Below are positions 11,201 to 21,155 of a DNA stretch of 64,000 bases, one piece after another. Both the position numbers and the translations under genes were made by a program. The stretch is from Unio delphinus (taxonomy: Eukaryota > Mollusca > Bivalvia > Unionida > Unionidae). Where the stretch lies: positions 124,001 through 188,000 of the forward strand of contig JAQISU010000183.1 of NCBI GenBank assembly GCA_029339505.1, given 5' to 3'. The notes below the pieces were generated by a model. That model made no database searches. It was not told the DNA's origin and worked only from the letters and a program-made list of their open reading frames with translations. Each line of letters begins with the position of its first letter. Position 1 is the stretch's first letter.

Positions 11201-12859
11201 AATCAGCTTAGTATCATGAATGACTTTGAATTGCATTACAATCAACTTAGTTTCATGAATGACTTTGAATTGCATAAGAATAAGCTTAGTATCATGAATG
11301 ACTTTGAATTGCATCACAATCAACTTAGTATCATGAATGACTTTGAATTGCATAACAATCAACTTAGTATCATGAATGACTTTGAATTGCATCGCAATCA
11401 ACTTAGTATCATGAATGACATTGAATTGCATCACAATCAACTTAGTATCATGAATGACTTTGAATTGCATAACAATCAGCTTAATGTCATGAACAAATTT
11501 GAACTGCATAACAATCAGCTTAGTATCATGAACAAATATGAATTGCATAACAATCAGCATAGTATCATGAAGCATCCTTTGTACCCATAATTATTATGCA
11601 AAGATGAACATAAATATGCTTTCAAGTTTAGCAGTTTGTTTTCAATACTCATGTATTTTTATTTTTCACGGTATGTACTATTTGCTAATTGTTTTCAATA
11701 CTCATGTATTTTTATTTTTCACGGTATGTACTATTTGCTAATTGTTTTCAATACTCATGTATTTTTATTTTTCACGGTATGTACGATTTGCTGATTGTTT
11801 TCAATACTCATGTATTTTTATTTTTCACGGTATGTACTATTTGCTGATTGTTTTCAATACTCGTATTTTTATTTTTCACGGTATGTACGATTTGCTGATT
11901 GTTTTCAATACTCATGTATTTTTATTTTTCACGGTATGTATGATTTACTAATTGTTTTCAATACTCATGTATTCTTATTTTTCACGGTATGTACTATTTG
12001 CTAATTGTTTTCAATACTGATGTATTTTTATTTTTCACGGTATGTACTATTTGCTAATTGTTTTCAGTACTCATGTATTTTTATTTTTCACGGTATGTAC
12101 GATTTGCTGATTGTTTTCAATACTCATGTATATTTTTTTTTCACGGTATGTACTATTTGCTGATTGTTTTCAATACTCATGTATTTTTATTTTTCACGGT
12201 ATGTACTATTTGCTGATTGTTTTCAATACTCATGTATTTTTATTTTTCACGGTATGTACGATTTGCTAATTGTTTTCAATACTCATGTATTCTTATTTTT
12301 CATGGTATGTACTATTTGCTAATTGTTTTCAATACTCATGTATTTTTATTTTTCACGGTATGTACTATTTGCTGATTGTTTTCAATACTCATGTATTTTT
12401 ATTTTTCACGGTATGTACGATTTGCTAATTGTTTTCAATACTCATGTATTTTTATTTTTCACGGTATGTACGATTTGCTGATTGTTTTGTTATCCAATAT
12501 GTAATCATTCTTACGACAAATTATAGATAGTGACAAAAACGTTACTTTGTTTCCTTTCAGATATCCCACAGCTGGTTCTACTAACGAAGGTTGACAATGT
12601 ATGCAAGCATGTGCAAACTGATATATCAAACGTCTTCAGGAGCCCCACTGTTGAACATTGCGTCAGCAAAGTAGCAGAGAATCTCGGTTTGCCTCGCTAT
12701 GCTGTTCTTCCAATGAAAAATCTCGAAAATGAGGTGGAACTGAATGTAAAGGTATCCATACTCGCAATGCTTAATCTCCGAACCATCCTGGAGAATGCAG
12801 ATGCCTTCCTTTTCAACAAGATAGATGAGATACAGGAGAAATACCAAAAAAGGGATTGA
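1811..12859 (+). CDS. Gene 1: IFI44-like P-loop GTPase, 5'-partial, five visible exons
   Basis: Visible exons are 1811-1863, 3289-3501, 4113-4259, 8813-8993 and 12561-12859. They join in frame to 297 residues plus a TGA stop. Guanine-nucleotide motifs are readable in order: G1 GPVGSGKSS in exon 2, a conserved SITTK at the exon 2 end (possible G2 threonine), G3 DTRGLE in exon 3 and G4 TKVD in exon 5. The layout matches the IFI44/IFI44L family, which in vertebrates is interferon-induced and antiviral; the role here is inferred. Gene 2 on the opposite strand is a paralogue sharing exon lengths 213, 147 and 181 and all phases. The first visible exon starts in phase 1, so 5' exons are missing; by analogy with gene 2 they may encode a discoidin domain. 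Introns are loaded with minisatellites. No frameshift or internal stop is seen, so I treat it as an intact gene rather than a pseudogene. Confidence 0.82.
1941..2052. repeat. 28-bp tandem repeat, four copies
   Basis: Four near-identical 28-bp units containing TTTTCAATCATAACAT lie in gene 1 intron A, just after exon A. Confidence 0.9.
2172..2270. repeat. (TA)n-(GA)n compound microsatellite
   Basis: About 80 bp of TA dinucleotides run directly into about 16 bp of GA, within gene 1 intron A. Confidence 0.95.
2383..3224. repeat. 44-bp minisatellite, about 19 copies, with higher-order pattern
   Basis: The unit contains GTATTGAAAATAGCATTATG. Two variable sites (TGTG/TGCG and CCAGAT/CCAAAT) alternate in a five-unit (about 220 bp) pattern repeated three times before the array degenerates at its 3' end. 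It ends about 65 bp before the P-loop exon of gene 1. Confidence 0.92.
3289..3501 (+). CDS. Gene 1 exon B (P-loop exon)
   Basis: Acceptor AAATATAG ends at 3288 and donor AAG|GTACTT follows 3501. The exon is 213 nt, exactly the length of gene 2 exon 6, phase 0 on both sides. It carries DYVPVRD, then VNILFIGPVGSGKSSFFN (Walker A/G1), FRGKVFNQA and SITTK. The ATG at 3292 is probably an internal methionine, because the homologous gene 2 exon has no start there and an upstream exon exists. Confidence 0.88.
3538..3722. repeat. About 43-bp tandem repeat, four to five copies
   Basis: Units contain CCCATGAATCTCCTGGCTCC and fill much of the 611-bp gene 1 intron between exons B and C. Confidence 0.85.
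4113..4259 (+). CDS. Gene 1 exon C (G3 exon)
   Basis: Acceptor TATATTTTAG ends at 4112 and donor CAG|GTATTT follows 4259. The exon is 147 nt and phase 0, identical in length to gene 2 exon 7. It encodes FIKYPVLSSITKQPLNFRLC followed by DTRGLEAKLPMSKENLK and GGHLPNR. DTRG is the G3 (DxxG) motif of the GTPase. Confidence 0.85.
4260..5958. other. Gene 1 intron C, proximal part; no gene assigned
   Basis: This stretch is less repetitive. A minus-strand open frame at 4538-4798 (86 codons) is rich in Trp and Tyr but I do not recognise it, and it has no convincing splice context. A short (TTA)n/(TAG)n trinucleotide run lies at 5692-5741. Confidence 0.4.
5901..6748. repeat. Direct duplication of about 55 bp flanking a TIR element
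   Basis: Sequence at 5901-5957 (containing CAATGCAAAGTTTTAAGG) recurs at 6692-6748. The 710-bp TIR element lies between the two copies, so either the host sequence was tandemly duplicated or insertion duplicated it. Confidence 0.75.
5959..6668. mobile_element. 710-bp non-autonomous DNA transposon (MITE-like) with about 45-bp TIRs
   Basis: The left end GGTCTCTCTAAACACCCC is matched in inverted orientation by the right end GGGTGTTTAGAGAGACC, extended by CCCCAAGAC-type repeats. The 9-bp direct repeat ATGGTATCG occurs at 5949-5957 and 6670-6678, consistent with an 8-9-bp target duplication as in hAT-type elements. No transposase frame is present. A related partial copy lies at 17909-18360. Superfamily assignment is a guess from duplication length. 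Confidence 0.7.
6760..7900. other. Gene 1 intron C, middle part; no gene recognised
   Basis: Ordinary AT-rich intronic DNA. A small imperfect repeat with AAGAATAATGTAATAA lies near 7268-7345. Nothing else is assigned. Confidence 0.5.
7901..8040 (-). CDS. Possible antisense terminal exon in gene 1 intron C
   Basis: On the minus strand an acceptor-like GTTTTTAG precedes 8040, followed by a 46-codon open frame ending in TAA at 7903-7901. The peptide includes SFTELEGVLNKDLENMKPFF and KQLRQQPSITKDSLQGE; it is hydrophilic, looks protein-like and has balanced codon use. It belongs to neither IFI44-like gene and I do not recognise it. It could be the last exon of a nested antisense gene, a retrocopy fragment, or chance. 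No upstream exon was found. Confidence 0.28.
8813..8993 (+). CDS. Gene 1 exon D
   Basis: Acceptor TTATTTTTTCAG ends at 8812; donor ATGG|GTATTT follows 8993. The exon is 181 nt, the same length as gene 2 exon 8, and ends in phase 1. It encodes SSDTPGFIKYPNLEDQIHCV and VVFFIDAT, a core beta strand plus IDAT motif also seen as VVFFLDAT in gene 2, and then a helical stretch. Confidence 0.87.
9018..9385 (-). mobile_element. tRNA-derived SINE copy A (family 1)
   Basis: The body is shared with copies at 46270-46600 and 49487-49803, including CAGTCACATTATCCTGACAC-like and GACTTGGTCGGGGTTCAA-like segments. On the minus strand a tRNA-like head comes first (B box near 9315-9325) and the tail is a (CA)n/(TC)n microsatellite at 9018-9090. 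It lies in gene 1 intron D. Confidence 0.6.
9386..10230. other. Gene 1 intron D, proximal part
   Basis: No gene is seen. There is a two-copy 34-bp direct repeat at about 9962-10026 (TTATGGACAAACATGTCTTA) and a short (GA)n at 10096-10114. Confidence 0.5.
10240..11575. repeat. 39-bp minisatellite, about 34 copies, open on both strands
   Basis: The unit contains ATGAATGACTTTGAATTGCA. Because 39 is a multiple of three and units almost never gain indels, one frame on each strand stays open for more than 440 codons, giving 13-residue repeats MNDFELHNNQLSI (+) and MQFKVIHDTKLIV (-). It sits inside an intron between two phase-compatible gene 1 exons, so I treat it as non-coding. Confidence 0.9.
11638..12488. 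repeat. 53-bp minisatellite, about 16 copies
   Basis: Units contain TTTTCAATACTCATGTATTT and TTTTCACGGTATGTAC. The array ends about 70 bp before the terminal exon of gene 1. Confidence 0.92.
12561..12859 (+). CDS. Gene 1 terminal exon E (G4 exon)
   Basis: Acceptor TTTCCTTTCAG ends at 12560. The split codon G|AT gives Asp, then IPQLVLLTKVDNVC with the G4 motif TKVD, followed by the helical C-terminus with VLPMKNLENEVELN and LRTILENADAFLFNKIDEI. The TGA stop is at 12857-12859. A candidate AATAAA polyadenylation signal lies at 13153-13158, beyond a short tandem repeat in the presumed 3' UTR. Confidence 0.87.
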
Positions 12860-12902
12860 GAGTAATGAGGGCTTTAATAATTTTAATTTATTTTAAAGTC
12901 AG

Positions 12903-13076
12903 TCTATCACTATATAATATTTATGTGATACGTGCACTCTGTCAATATATAATATTGATGTGATCTGTGCACTCTATCGATATATAATATTTATGTGATT
13001 CATGTTTTGTATCAATATATATTTATGTGATTCATGTTTTGTATCAATATATAATGTTTATGTGATACGTGCTAAA
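12903..13076. repeat. About 37-bp tandem repeat in presumed gene 1 3' UTR
   Basis: About five degenerate units contain CAATATATAATATTTATGTG, lying between the stop codon and the candidate polyadenylation signal. Confidence 0.8.
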
Positions 13077-13152
13077 TTTTGTGCTATTTTACTGTGAATC
13101 ATAAGATAACTTTGGTCTATACCGCTTCATTCTTCATACGAAGAACATCGTA

Positions 13153-13158
13153 AATAAA
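13153..13158 (+). terminator. Candidate polyadenylation signal of gene 1
   Basis: AATAAA about 295 nt after the stop codon. It is the first good hexamer after the UTR repeat; no cleavage-site evidence is available. Confidence 0.4.
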
Positions 13159-13454
13159 TGGAAACTGGTTGTTGGCATCTGTATTAACTCAGTGAACTAG
13201 TTTAGAGTACATACCTCTTGCTAGCACCAATCATAATCATGCTGCTGCTTTGAATGGGATTTAAGAATGGTCTGGAAAAATTAATGCTTGAAAATAACTT
13301 TCTAAACATGTGTTTATGCAATTGTTTATAATACTTGGTAACCTGTAGCTCCAAGTTCCATTGACATTGACATTATTTAATAATTGTAATGAAAAAACAA
13401 AAAATAATATATAGACCACTGAACACTGATAATACTTGGTGTACCACATTTCAA

Positions 13455-15490
13455 AAAAAGGTTGAATCTCTGTATATGGAATACAAAGAAGTCTGTTTAG
13501 TGGGTGACTTCAGTTACAATTTGCTTCCTGATATCAAAGTTAGATAAAACTATGAACTCCCCGAATTATCAACAGTTAGTTCATGTTCCCACTAGGATAA
13601 CAGAGTTATCTGAAACACTAATTGATTACATCTATATAGTACCAACAATGTTGACAATGTTATGCAGTTCCCCAATATTCCATAAATGATCATTATCCTA
13701 TCTGCTGTACACGAAAATTAAGTAAACAACATAAAATTTATCATAAAAAATAAATATAATAGGTATTGAATAAAGAAAGATGAATTCACAAATATTTCTT
13801 AATAATTGAAAGATATACCTTGTTCTTTAATGAATGTTTTGTTGTAAATATAAATGAAAAAACTTGTAGACCTCACAGTCCATAAAGATTCTCCGGTGAT
13901 GAATTAAATGAGCATATTTCTTCAAAACTTAGCAAAGAAGAGTCCTTCAGAATACCTAAATATAAGTCATAAAATATGTTCTGAATTCATTTTAAATGAA
14001 TTAGGCCAACTTGAATTTAGAAACTACCTGGAATCATTTAATTTACCACATTCACGACAGTCAGGCTTACATTAGGGCATTAGGGACTTTCATACCAGAC
14101 TACACTAACTAGAATGGTAGATGATGGGGTAACTAAAATAGATCAAGGTAATCTTGTAGGCACATTTTTTTCTTGACCTTACAAAGACTTTTGACCTTGT
14201 AAATCACATAATCCTGCTGAAAACGCTCAATATATATCAAGTTAACCATGAAATTTTAACGTGGTTTCCAATCTATCTTGAAGGCTGTAAACAATAAATT
14301 TCAATTTTAAATAAACTTGCAGATAAGAAACTGATAAAGTTAGGTGTTCCACAAAGATCAGTTACTGACCCATTACTTTTTCTGCTGCACATGAATAATT
14401 TACCACATTACACTGAGCTATCCACCACCACCATGTTTGCAGATGATACAACATTACATAACATTGGATCAACAGGCTGTTAATAGCACTAAATTAAATA
14501 AAGATTTGGTAAAAAAATAAATAACTGGTGTGAACACAACAACATGAAGATAAATGCAGCCAGATCAAAAGCCATGATGATATGAAGTCAAGCAAGAGTA
14601 ACAGCTGAGAAAAACGACTTCAAGGTGATGATAAAAGGGACTAATATACAATAGTCGGAAAGTGAACAAGGCATCAGAAAGACGATATCTTGTGTTGGAA
14701 AATACAAGTTCATCAGGTCATTATAAAGTCAACTCACTGCTTTATCTCTTGAAAAGAATACAATCTGTTATCCCTCAATAACAGAAAGATATTCTACAAT
14801 GCATATAGCGTGTCACACTTAGAATACTGTAGTTCTGTCAGGGGTAATAACGGTATAGAAAATCTGGAAAAAATACTGAAATATCAAATAAGAGCAGCTC
14901 GAGTTATTCTTGATGTTGATTTAGATACACCATCAACGGATCATTTTAAAACTCTAAAGAGACTTCCATTTTAGTAGAGAACTGTTTCAGAAGGGTTTAC
15001 TAGTCTATAAATTCTTACATGGATTGGCTTCTGATTATCTTAAATGTAATTTTAAATTTGTTGAAAAGTGAATATGTATAAAGTAAGATCCATCTCATAC
15101 AAGAAGTTATATTCACCTAAACCAAATTCAGAGTTTTATCAGAAGAGTTTTGCTTTTTCTGGAGCTAAACTTTGGAATTCTATACCACCTTATATAAAGT
15201 CAGCTGACTCATGCCAAACTTTCAAAAAGCCACTTAGTCAACATCTACCATTTTGTTAATTACCAAGTTTTATAATATTGTTATCATGTATTCATCTGTA
15301 ATGTTGCCGATGTGTTCCCCACCCACTACTATTTGTATGAATCATATATATACTCATCATTGAAGCTTTGTGCATTGTCCGGTTTTAACATCTTATGTTG
15401 TCTTATGACATCTCATCTTTTAAAAAGTGTGCATTATTTATGTATATATTCATACATATGCCATTGTAGAAGGCTTCATGAGAGATTGAT
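13455..15490 (+). pseudogene. Non-LTR retrotransposon (LINE) relic: endonuclease, reverse transcriptase and 3' end
   Basis: Fragments in different frames follow the expected order. An endonuclease C-terminal piece lies near 13490-13690 (LVHVPTRITELSETLIDYIY). The reverse transcriptase core lies near 14150-14460 (GVPQRSVTDPLLF, MFADDTTLH; the FADD box is intact). The typical 3' terminal region lies near 14860-15259 (RAARVILDVDLDTPST; FYQKSFAFSGAKLWNSIP). Many frameshifts and stops show it is dead. It is a CR1/Jockey-like element; the clade is not settled from the sequence alone. It lies between the two IFI44-like genes. Confidence 0.78.
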
Positions 15491-16159
15491 CAGTTGACCA
15501 AATGAGTTTCTTCTTTAAATAACGTCATTCTTATTATTAATAATGTTTTTTACCCAAGGAGAAAGAGACAAGAATGCTTTCCCCATTGACTGTCACTGAG
15601 AGAGAAAGACTGTTCTGAGCAAGCTGGAGTGACAAGTGATGCCATCAAATTCAGAAATGTGGATATAATTTTCTTGCTGTATACAGCAGTGTTTTTATTA
15701 ACAAACGCTTGAACATGCATAAAAGTATCATCGAATCAATACATCCACACACAATTGCCTGCTTTTGTTTATTTGTTTGGTTTTCATCACTATGTAATAG
15801 TAGTATGCTTCCTGTAAAAGCAAGTGACACTCGAACTTTAGAAGTAGACAATATGACTTTAACATGCCATCACTCCAAAGAAAAACTCATGTGTGACAAG
15901 TTTAAATTTAAGAAATTTAAATGAGACACGTGTCGTTCTTTACAGTGACCACTCATTTCTAACTTTCTTGGGTAAATGTAATGATTGGATTCAATCATTT
16001 TGTTTTTCAACTGCTAATAATCCAATAGTGGTGACATAGATACTCTTTAAGACACCGTTTATTCCTTTCAGCCAGCAATTGTTAGCTTACTGCAAGTCTA
16101 TGAAAGACCATCTTTGCAAGACATGGGTTGTCGATCCACTTCGTTCCACAGCGAAACTT

Positions 16160-16216
<57 letters not shown>

Positions 16217-17385
16217 TTGGAGTGTTTATGTCAGCTTCTTTGCAAAAGTTTCAAGAATTAAAAGTGATATTTATATATGTCTTGACAGGAATGTTGTTTT
16301 TTATTAGTGTTCATGATAATATCAAATGATCATTTAATGAATGATATGCTGAGTAGCACAGTACTAATCATGTTCATAAACAACTAACCCATGTCCTCCC
16401 TGTGGGCAATCGATCCTCATATAGTGTTGATCAAAATGTTACTTGTAAGTTGGAAGAACACACAATTATTTTAGCCTAATAAGCTCATCTCATTCCTGCA
16501 GTAATTCATATATTAACTTGCATTTGAAGCAAGCGTTAACACGTCTAGATAAGAGGTCAAAAGGTCAAATTTATGAGTTTTACGTAAACGTTTTCCAAAC
16601 AATGATCTTTACGCATCTTTTATTCACCAACCTTTACCATATCGCCAAATATGAGTATCATAATATCGTAAGTAGTTTTGTAAGGGGTAACCTTCTGGCA
16701 TGAATAATCCTTCGAATGAAAATATCTTGCATCTTGATTTGTCCACAACATATAGTAGTTTTGTGTTTTCAAATGCTAGCAGCTGTGGAATAACCTAAGA
16801 GGATATTATAAAACTAACCTGGAGGCCAAGAATGCGTCTGTTCAGTGGCATGCTAATATAATTCACGTCTTGTTATAAAAGAACATGAAAAACACAACAA
16901 CAGTAACAGAAGTTTTGTCATCAGATGTTCGTTAGAATTCACAATAACCTCCTCCCCATGATAAAGACGAAATGTATATCCTGCAAGTCTGAGAAAACTG
17001 CAAAATAAATCATCTGCTGATATGAAGGAATACAACGTTGGTGAAAAAGTGACAATGTTGCTTGCAACTGATGTTGTAATGTATACCACTAAGTGTTCCG
17101 AAACGCTTTTGTCTCGCACCTGTGTCTAATACCAGCTGGCCATATCAGACACATCTCCTACGTAATGAACATTAAATATTTTAATTTATTGACTGCCCTT
17201 TCAGTGTTTTAATTTAATTCGTTGAACAAATCTAAATTTAACAGGTTTGAAATTATATGTTCAAACATTATATCCCGGGACAACAGTGCCTGCTGAAAGA
17301 GACAACACTTATTTTGTCTCCACATGTAGAGCCTAAATGGCACATTGCCTCCCTTGACATTTGCTGTGTTCTTCACGACTGTTTG
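15491..17385. other. Space between the genes, no gene recognised; (TA)n at 16161-16207
   Basis: AT-rich sequence with a TA microsatellite near 16161-16207. The minus-strand open frame at 16853-17119 resembles nothing I know, and the YIYIY frames at 16079-16329 are microsatellite translations. Confidence 0.5.
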
Positions 17386-17908
17386 TCATGATGTTTCACT
17401 CCGAACATTAATCGTAGCTTCTGGTGCCAGATGTCTCTCATCTGCCAGCGACTCCCACTGGTCAATGCCAATGTTGAGATCTTTCACGTCATGCTTGTAG
17501 ACGTTTTTCAAGTGGAGGAGTTTGGACATCCTGCTGCTCTTTTGACACTGGTTACTGCGCCATATAGCATGTCCTTCAGGATGCACCCATCTTGCATCAT
17601 GTGAACGCTACTACTGAGCCAGCTCAGCCATCTGTGTTTAAGGAGTCCCGGGATGCTTGGTATTTTGGTCTGAGCATGAGTGTCAGCGTTGGTGATCTTG
17701 TCCTTAAATGTGGTAACAAGCAACAGACGTGGAGGATGCTAGGTTCCCTCTCTTGGCATCTGTAAGTAGCCTATTTGATCAGGCATCATAATCTGGATAG
17801 TAAATTTGTTAATATCATGAGCGTTTTGTGAGCCAAAAGTGGTGGACTCCTTTCCAATGCGGGCATTGATCTCCTGGTCAAGTGACAGGTTGTCACTCAC
17901 TGTTAATA
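17386..17908 (-). pseudogene. LINE relic, C-terminal part of reverse transcriptase ORF
   Basis: On the minus strand the region reads through the typical C-terminus of an RTE/CR1-like polyprotein: SLDQEINARIGKESTTF, then LKHRWLSWLSSSVHMMQDG and ILKDMLYGAV, then YKHDVKDLNIGIDQWESLAD, in two frames. The N-terminal part of the same element lies at 18411-19080, separated by a TIR-element copy. It is decayed by frameshifts. Confidence 0.65.
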
Positions 17909-18360
17909 GGGTCTTACTAAACACCCCAAGACTCTCCAAAACCACCTTAAACTTTACATAATACCAACTTTAAATTTCAACAGCACAAAAATCCAAAAAC
18001 AAACAAAGAAACAAACAAAATCTGCAAATATTTAGCGATATTTTCTGTAACAGGAAAATTAGTAAGGTCAGGAGTTGCCAAGGGAAACAACTCCTGTTTT
18101 GATGAGGAGTGTTCCGGTACAGTAACGTGAATATTTATCAATATTTATAAATAATTAGCAATACCACAAATAAGTCGTTAAATAAGTTAAACGAAATGGA
18201 AAATTTATTGTATATAAAATTATTTGTTTATCTCAATAACAATTTAACTATTCCTCCATTTCTTTATTTTGACTTTTATTGACATGGAGCATAAACAATT
18301 CAAATAAATGAGAGAAGTATGGTGCATTGCCATTTAATGAGTTAATTATATATATTCATG
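17909..18360. mobile_element. Partial copy of the 710-bp TIR element
   Basis: From GGGTCTTACTAAACACCCC onward this matches 5959-6400, including GTTCCGGTACAGTAAC and AAATGAGAGAAGTATGG. The right TIR is missing. It sits between two halves of a minus-strand LINE relic, so it probably inserted into that LINE, with loss of intervening RT sequence. Confidence 0.65.
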
Positions 18361-18410
18361 TTAGTGACATAGTTAAGAAGTACAGCGAAGAAGATACAAG
18401 TAACAGTTTT

Positions 18411-19080
18411 TCACTCTACACTTGATCTTGAAGCTGTCTGATGTGGAGCCTGCAAACTGTACCATGCCATACATATTACCGTGATGTAAACGGATAAGGG
18501 TGGTGAATTTTTCGGGGACAGCCAATCTACCAGCCTCTTAAAGAGTCCTGCCATGCCGCTCATATTGAATACCTTTGCAAAGGCAGTCTGCTGCTCAATT
18601 AATTTCTCTTGCAGTTGGTTTATGGAGAAAATATCCACTGTTGATCTGCCTGCTCCAAGGCCATCACTGTGAAGTAATCGATCTGTAAATTTTCAGTGAC
18701 TTCTTAAGATGAATTCTAACAAAGGCCTATCCTCTAATGCTGAAGAGGAGTGAGATGTCATGGTAGTTGTTGAGGTCACTACAATCACCTTTTTCTTTTA
18801 TTCTTTGATGATGTTGGCATCACACATGTTGTGGAACTAGGAAGAGATCATAGAGATGTGGTCACAGGCTGGACTTCTGCACTTTAACACTTCGTTCTTC
18901 CCAAGCAGTTTTCTGCTTTCCAAGGAATATATGGCTTGGTTAAGCTGAAGCACTATTGGCTCCATGACGGGTAACCCTGGCAGTGAGTCAAGCGCTAGCT
19001 GTGATATGTCCGTGTCTATCAAGTACAGCTTAAATTAGTATTTGACCCACTGACCCATCTGCTTGCTCCTGGCATTGATC
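18411..19080 (-). pseudogene. LINE relic, N-terminal part of reverse transcriptase
   Basis: Minus-strand pieces include the pre-RT region (LPVMEPIVLQLNQAIYSLES ... RKLLGKNEVLKC, like the PTLEEV..AI..L...KAPG.D region) near 19000-18850. RT fingers follow near 18640-18411 (INQLQEKLIEQQTAF), then in another frame a region with LHHGNMYGMVQFAGSTSD. Stops and frameshifts are present. This is the upstream half of the relic at 17386-17908. Confidence 0.62.
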
Positions 19081-20730
19081 ACCTTGCTCAAAATATATAA
19101 TCTTTGGAAAATAGTACAGGTACTTTTCGGTTTAAAAATAAAAATATGCAAGAGTTATCAGAATCAAGAAATATTTGGAAAAATGAAATATAATCTAGTC
19201 ACATGGGGGAGAAAGCAACAGGATATTTTTCTCACCTAAAATGAAATTATGTTACATATTACAGAAGTACTTCAGGACAAAAATGAAATTATAACTCAGC
19301 ATCAAATATTCTTAGAGAAGTTAAAGATTTTATGAAAACTGTTATTAGGAGGAAAAAGAGTTTTTATGTGAATATGCAGTGTTCAAGATTATAAATGTTG
19401 ACCTACTAGGGAATGAATAAATTGTACCTATAATACTAATAAAATGTACTTTTTCTAATAGCTCACCTCAAACATTACAGCATTTGTTTTGAGAATTGGT
19501 TATGGAATGTTTCCCACTGGATTTGAGATGTGATAAAAATAGTTGTTTCTTCCAGTGCTAAAATAGTTTTATCTGAAGATCATCAGAACATCCCCCATGG
19601 ATGCCCAACTACCTTTCAAATGCTGAAACTATCCCAAATTGTAGAATACATCAATAAACTTTTTTTTTTATATCTAAATCAATCTTGAAAAGTCTCTTAA
19701 TGCAGAATCTTAGTTTGCTCTTTGCTCAGTATCAGACATGTTTCAAGTGAGATTTTGACATTACTGCCATTTACTTGTTTGTTGTTACAAAGTCTGTTCT
19801 TGTAATCAAAATATTATTTCATATAACTCCCCAGCATATAGAAAATGGTTTCTTAACACTATTTATTCATATATTAGTCTTGCCAAACTGCAAAATGCAC
19901 AAAGCTAGATCTGCCATTGCCTACATGCCTGCAGATCTTGGTCTATGCAGTTTGTTAGGAGTATTCAGTAGGAAAAAACAACAAAGATCCTTATTGCAAG
20001 TACATTATGTGACAGCAGACCAGGGTCTATGTTGTTGGCAGGTGGACTTGTATACAATCTTCAGGTTTGGAATATGAAAGTTAATGGATGTTGTTGAAGT
20101 TAGAGATGGTATGCTGCCAGATTAATTGCATTTAAAATGTATTATTTATTTGAATTATAAACTTTAATCCTAAATTTATGATAATTATGAGCACAGTGTA
20201 TCACCATCAAAATTTGCTTCACATGGTTTCTCGGTTTTTTATTTACATTGTAGCATTTCATTTCTATGTGCAAACAAAAACTCACTTAGCTCTTGCTTCA
20301 AACCCAGGCTTATTTAAGTCTTGAAATGTGAAGAAGAAAACATATAACGGTTGCAATTTTACTCTGCGATTTCTTGACAGCAATCTCCATGTTTGGAGCT
20401 TTAAGGCACACTTCCAAATCACCAGGAATACAATTAACAGTAAAACCGGTCTTCAGCAACCTTTGCTATTTGTTACAACCTGTCATTTACAACCATAATC
20501 ATAATGTATGGATCTATTTTATTATATAAATGCATGAGTGACGCAATACTTCTGTGTTAACTAAGCGTTGATTGGTTGAAAGTACAGAAATGTGCGTATT
20601 TTTGATTATCATAACCAATAAGAGGATTGTTTACTCAACATTTTGATAAAAGTTGGAAAGCTGAGAGTTCAAGTTTAGACACATTAAAATTAATATTCCG
20701 CAGTTTTTGAAATGTGTGTTTTCAAGATAA
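19081..20730. other. Space between the genes, no gene recognised
   Basis: AT-rich. The open frame at 19775-20077 includes a segment (near 19900-20045) that resembles 40960-41100 (GCAGATCTTGGTCTATG / GCAGATCAGAGTCTATG), so it is probably a dispersed repeat. Confidence 0.4.
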
Positions 20731-21155
20731 ACAAAGATGGATTCTGATTCAGATATGAGTAACTTTAAAGGGTCCAGTGCAATCAATATTTAAAAGTTTA
20801 CTGGATCATTCTTAGAAAATGGATCAGATATTGATGTTAGTCCCATTTTAACACCAGATGCCAGCGATTTTTAATCGGATGACAAGGCGGATGTAGTTTC
20901 ACTTGCACAATGGAGTGACGACCTCGCTGTATTCAAGATCAATGTTTTTTATTCTCATGCAATCGAGTTTGGACCGCTAAGCAATGAAAGATTTTTTTCT
21001 CAAGTTTTTTCCTGAATGTCGATCTGGTAGAAAATTTTGTAAAAGAAACAAACAAGTTTGCCAAGAAAAAAGGAGAACAAAAGCAAGACATGAAATGGTT
21101 TGAAATCAGCATCACCGAGATGTGGGCATATCTTGGAATATACATGCTAACATCG
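20731..21155 (+). pseudogene. piggyBac-like transposase relic, N-terminal part
   Basis: Plus-strand fragments begin with an acidic leader near 20737 (ATGGATTCTGATTCAG; MDSDSDMSNFKGSSA). Past internal stops they reach the characteristic segment near 21020-21150 with VKETNKFAKKKGEQKQDMKW, then ISITEMWAYLGIYML, which fits the ETNRYA...W....EM.AFLG region of piggyBac (PGBD-type) transposases. The DDD catalytic core is absent. A TTAA-flanked piggyBac-type MITE lies at 37882-38460, but a relation to this relic is not shown. Confidence 0.58.

Noticed and set aside
10211..11590. Two overlapping ORFs of more than 440 codons on opposite strands as real genes
   Set aside because: They are translations of a 39-bp minisatellite inside a gene 1 intron; the period divisible by three explains the open frames.
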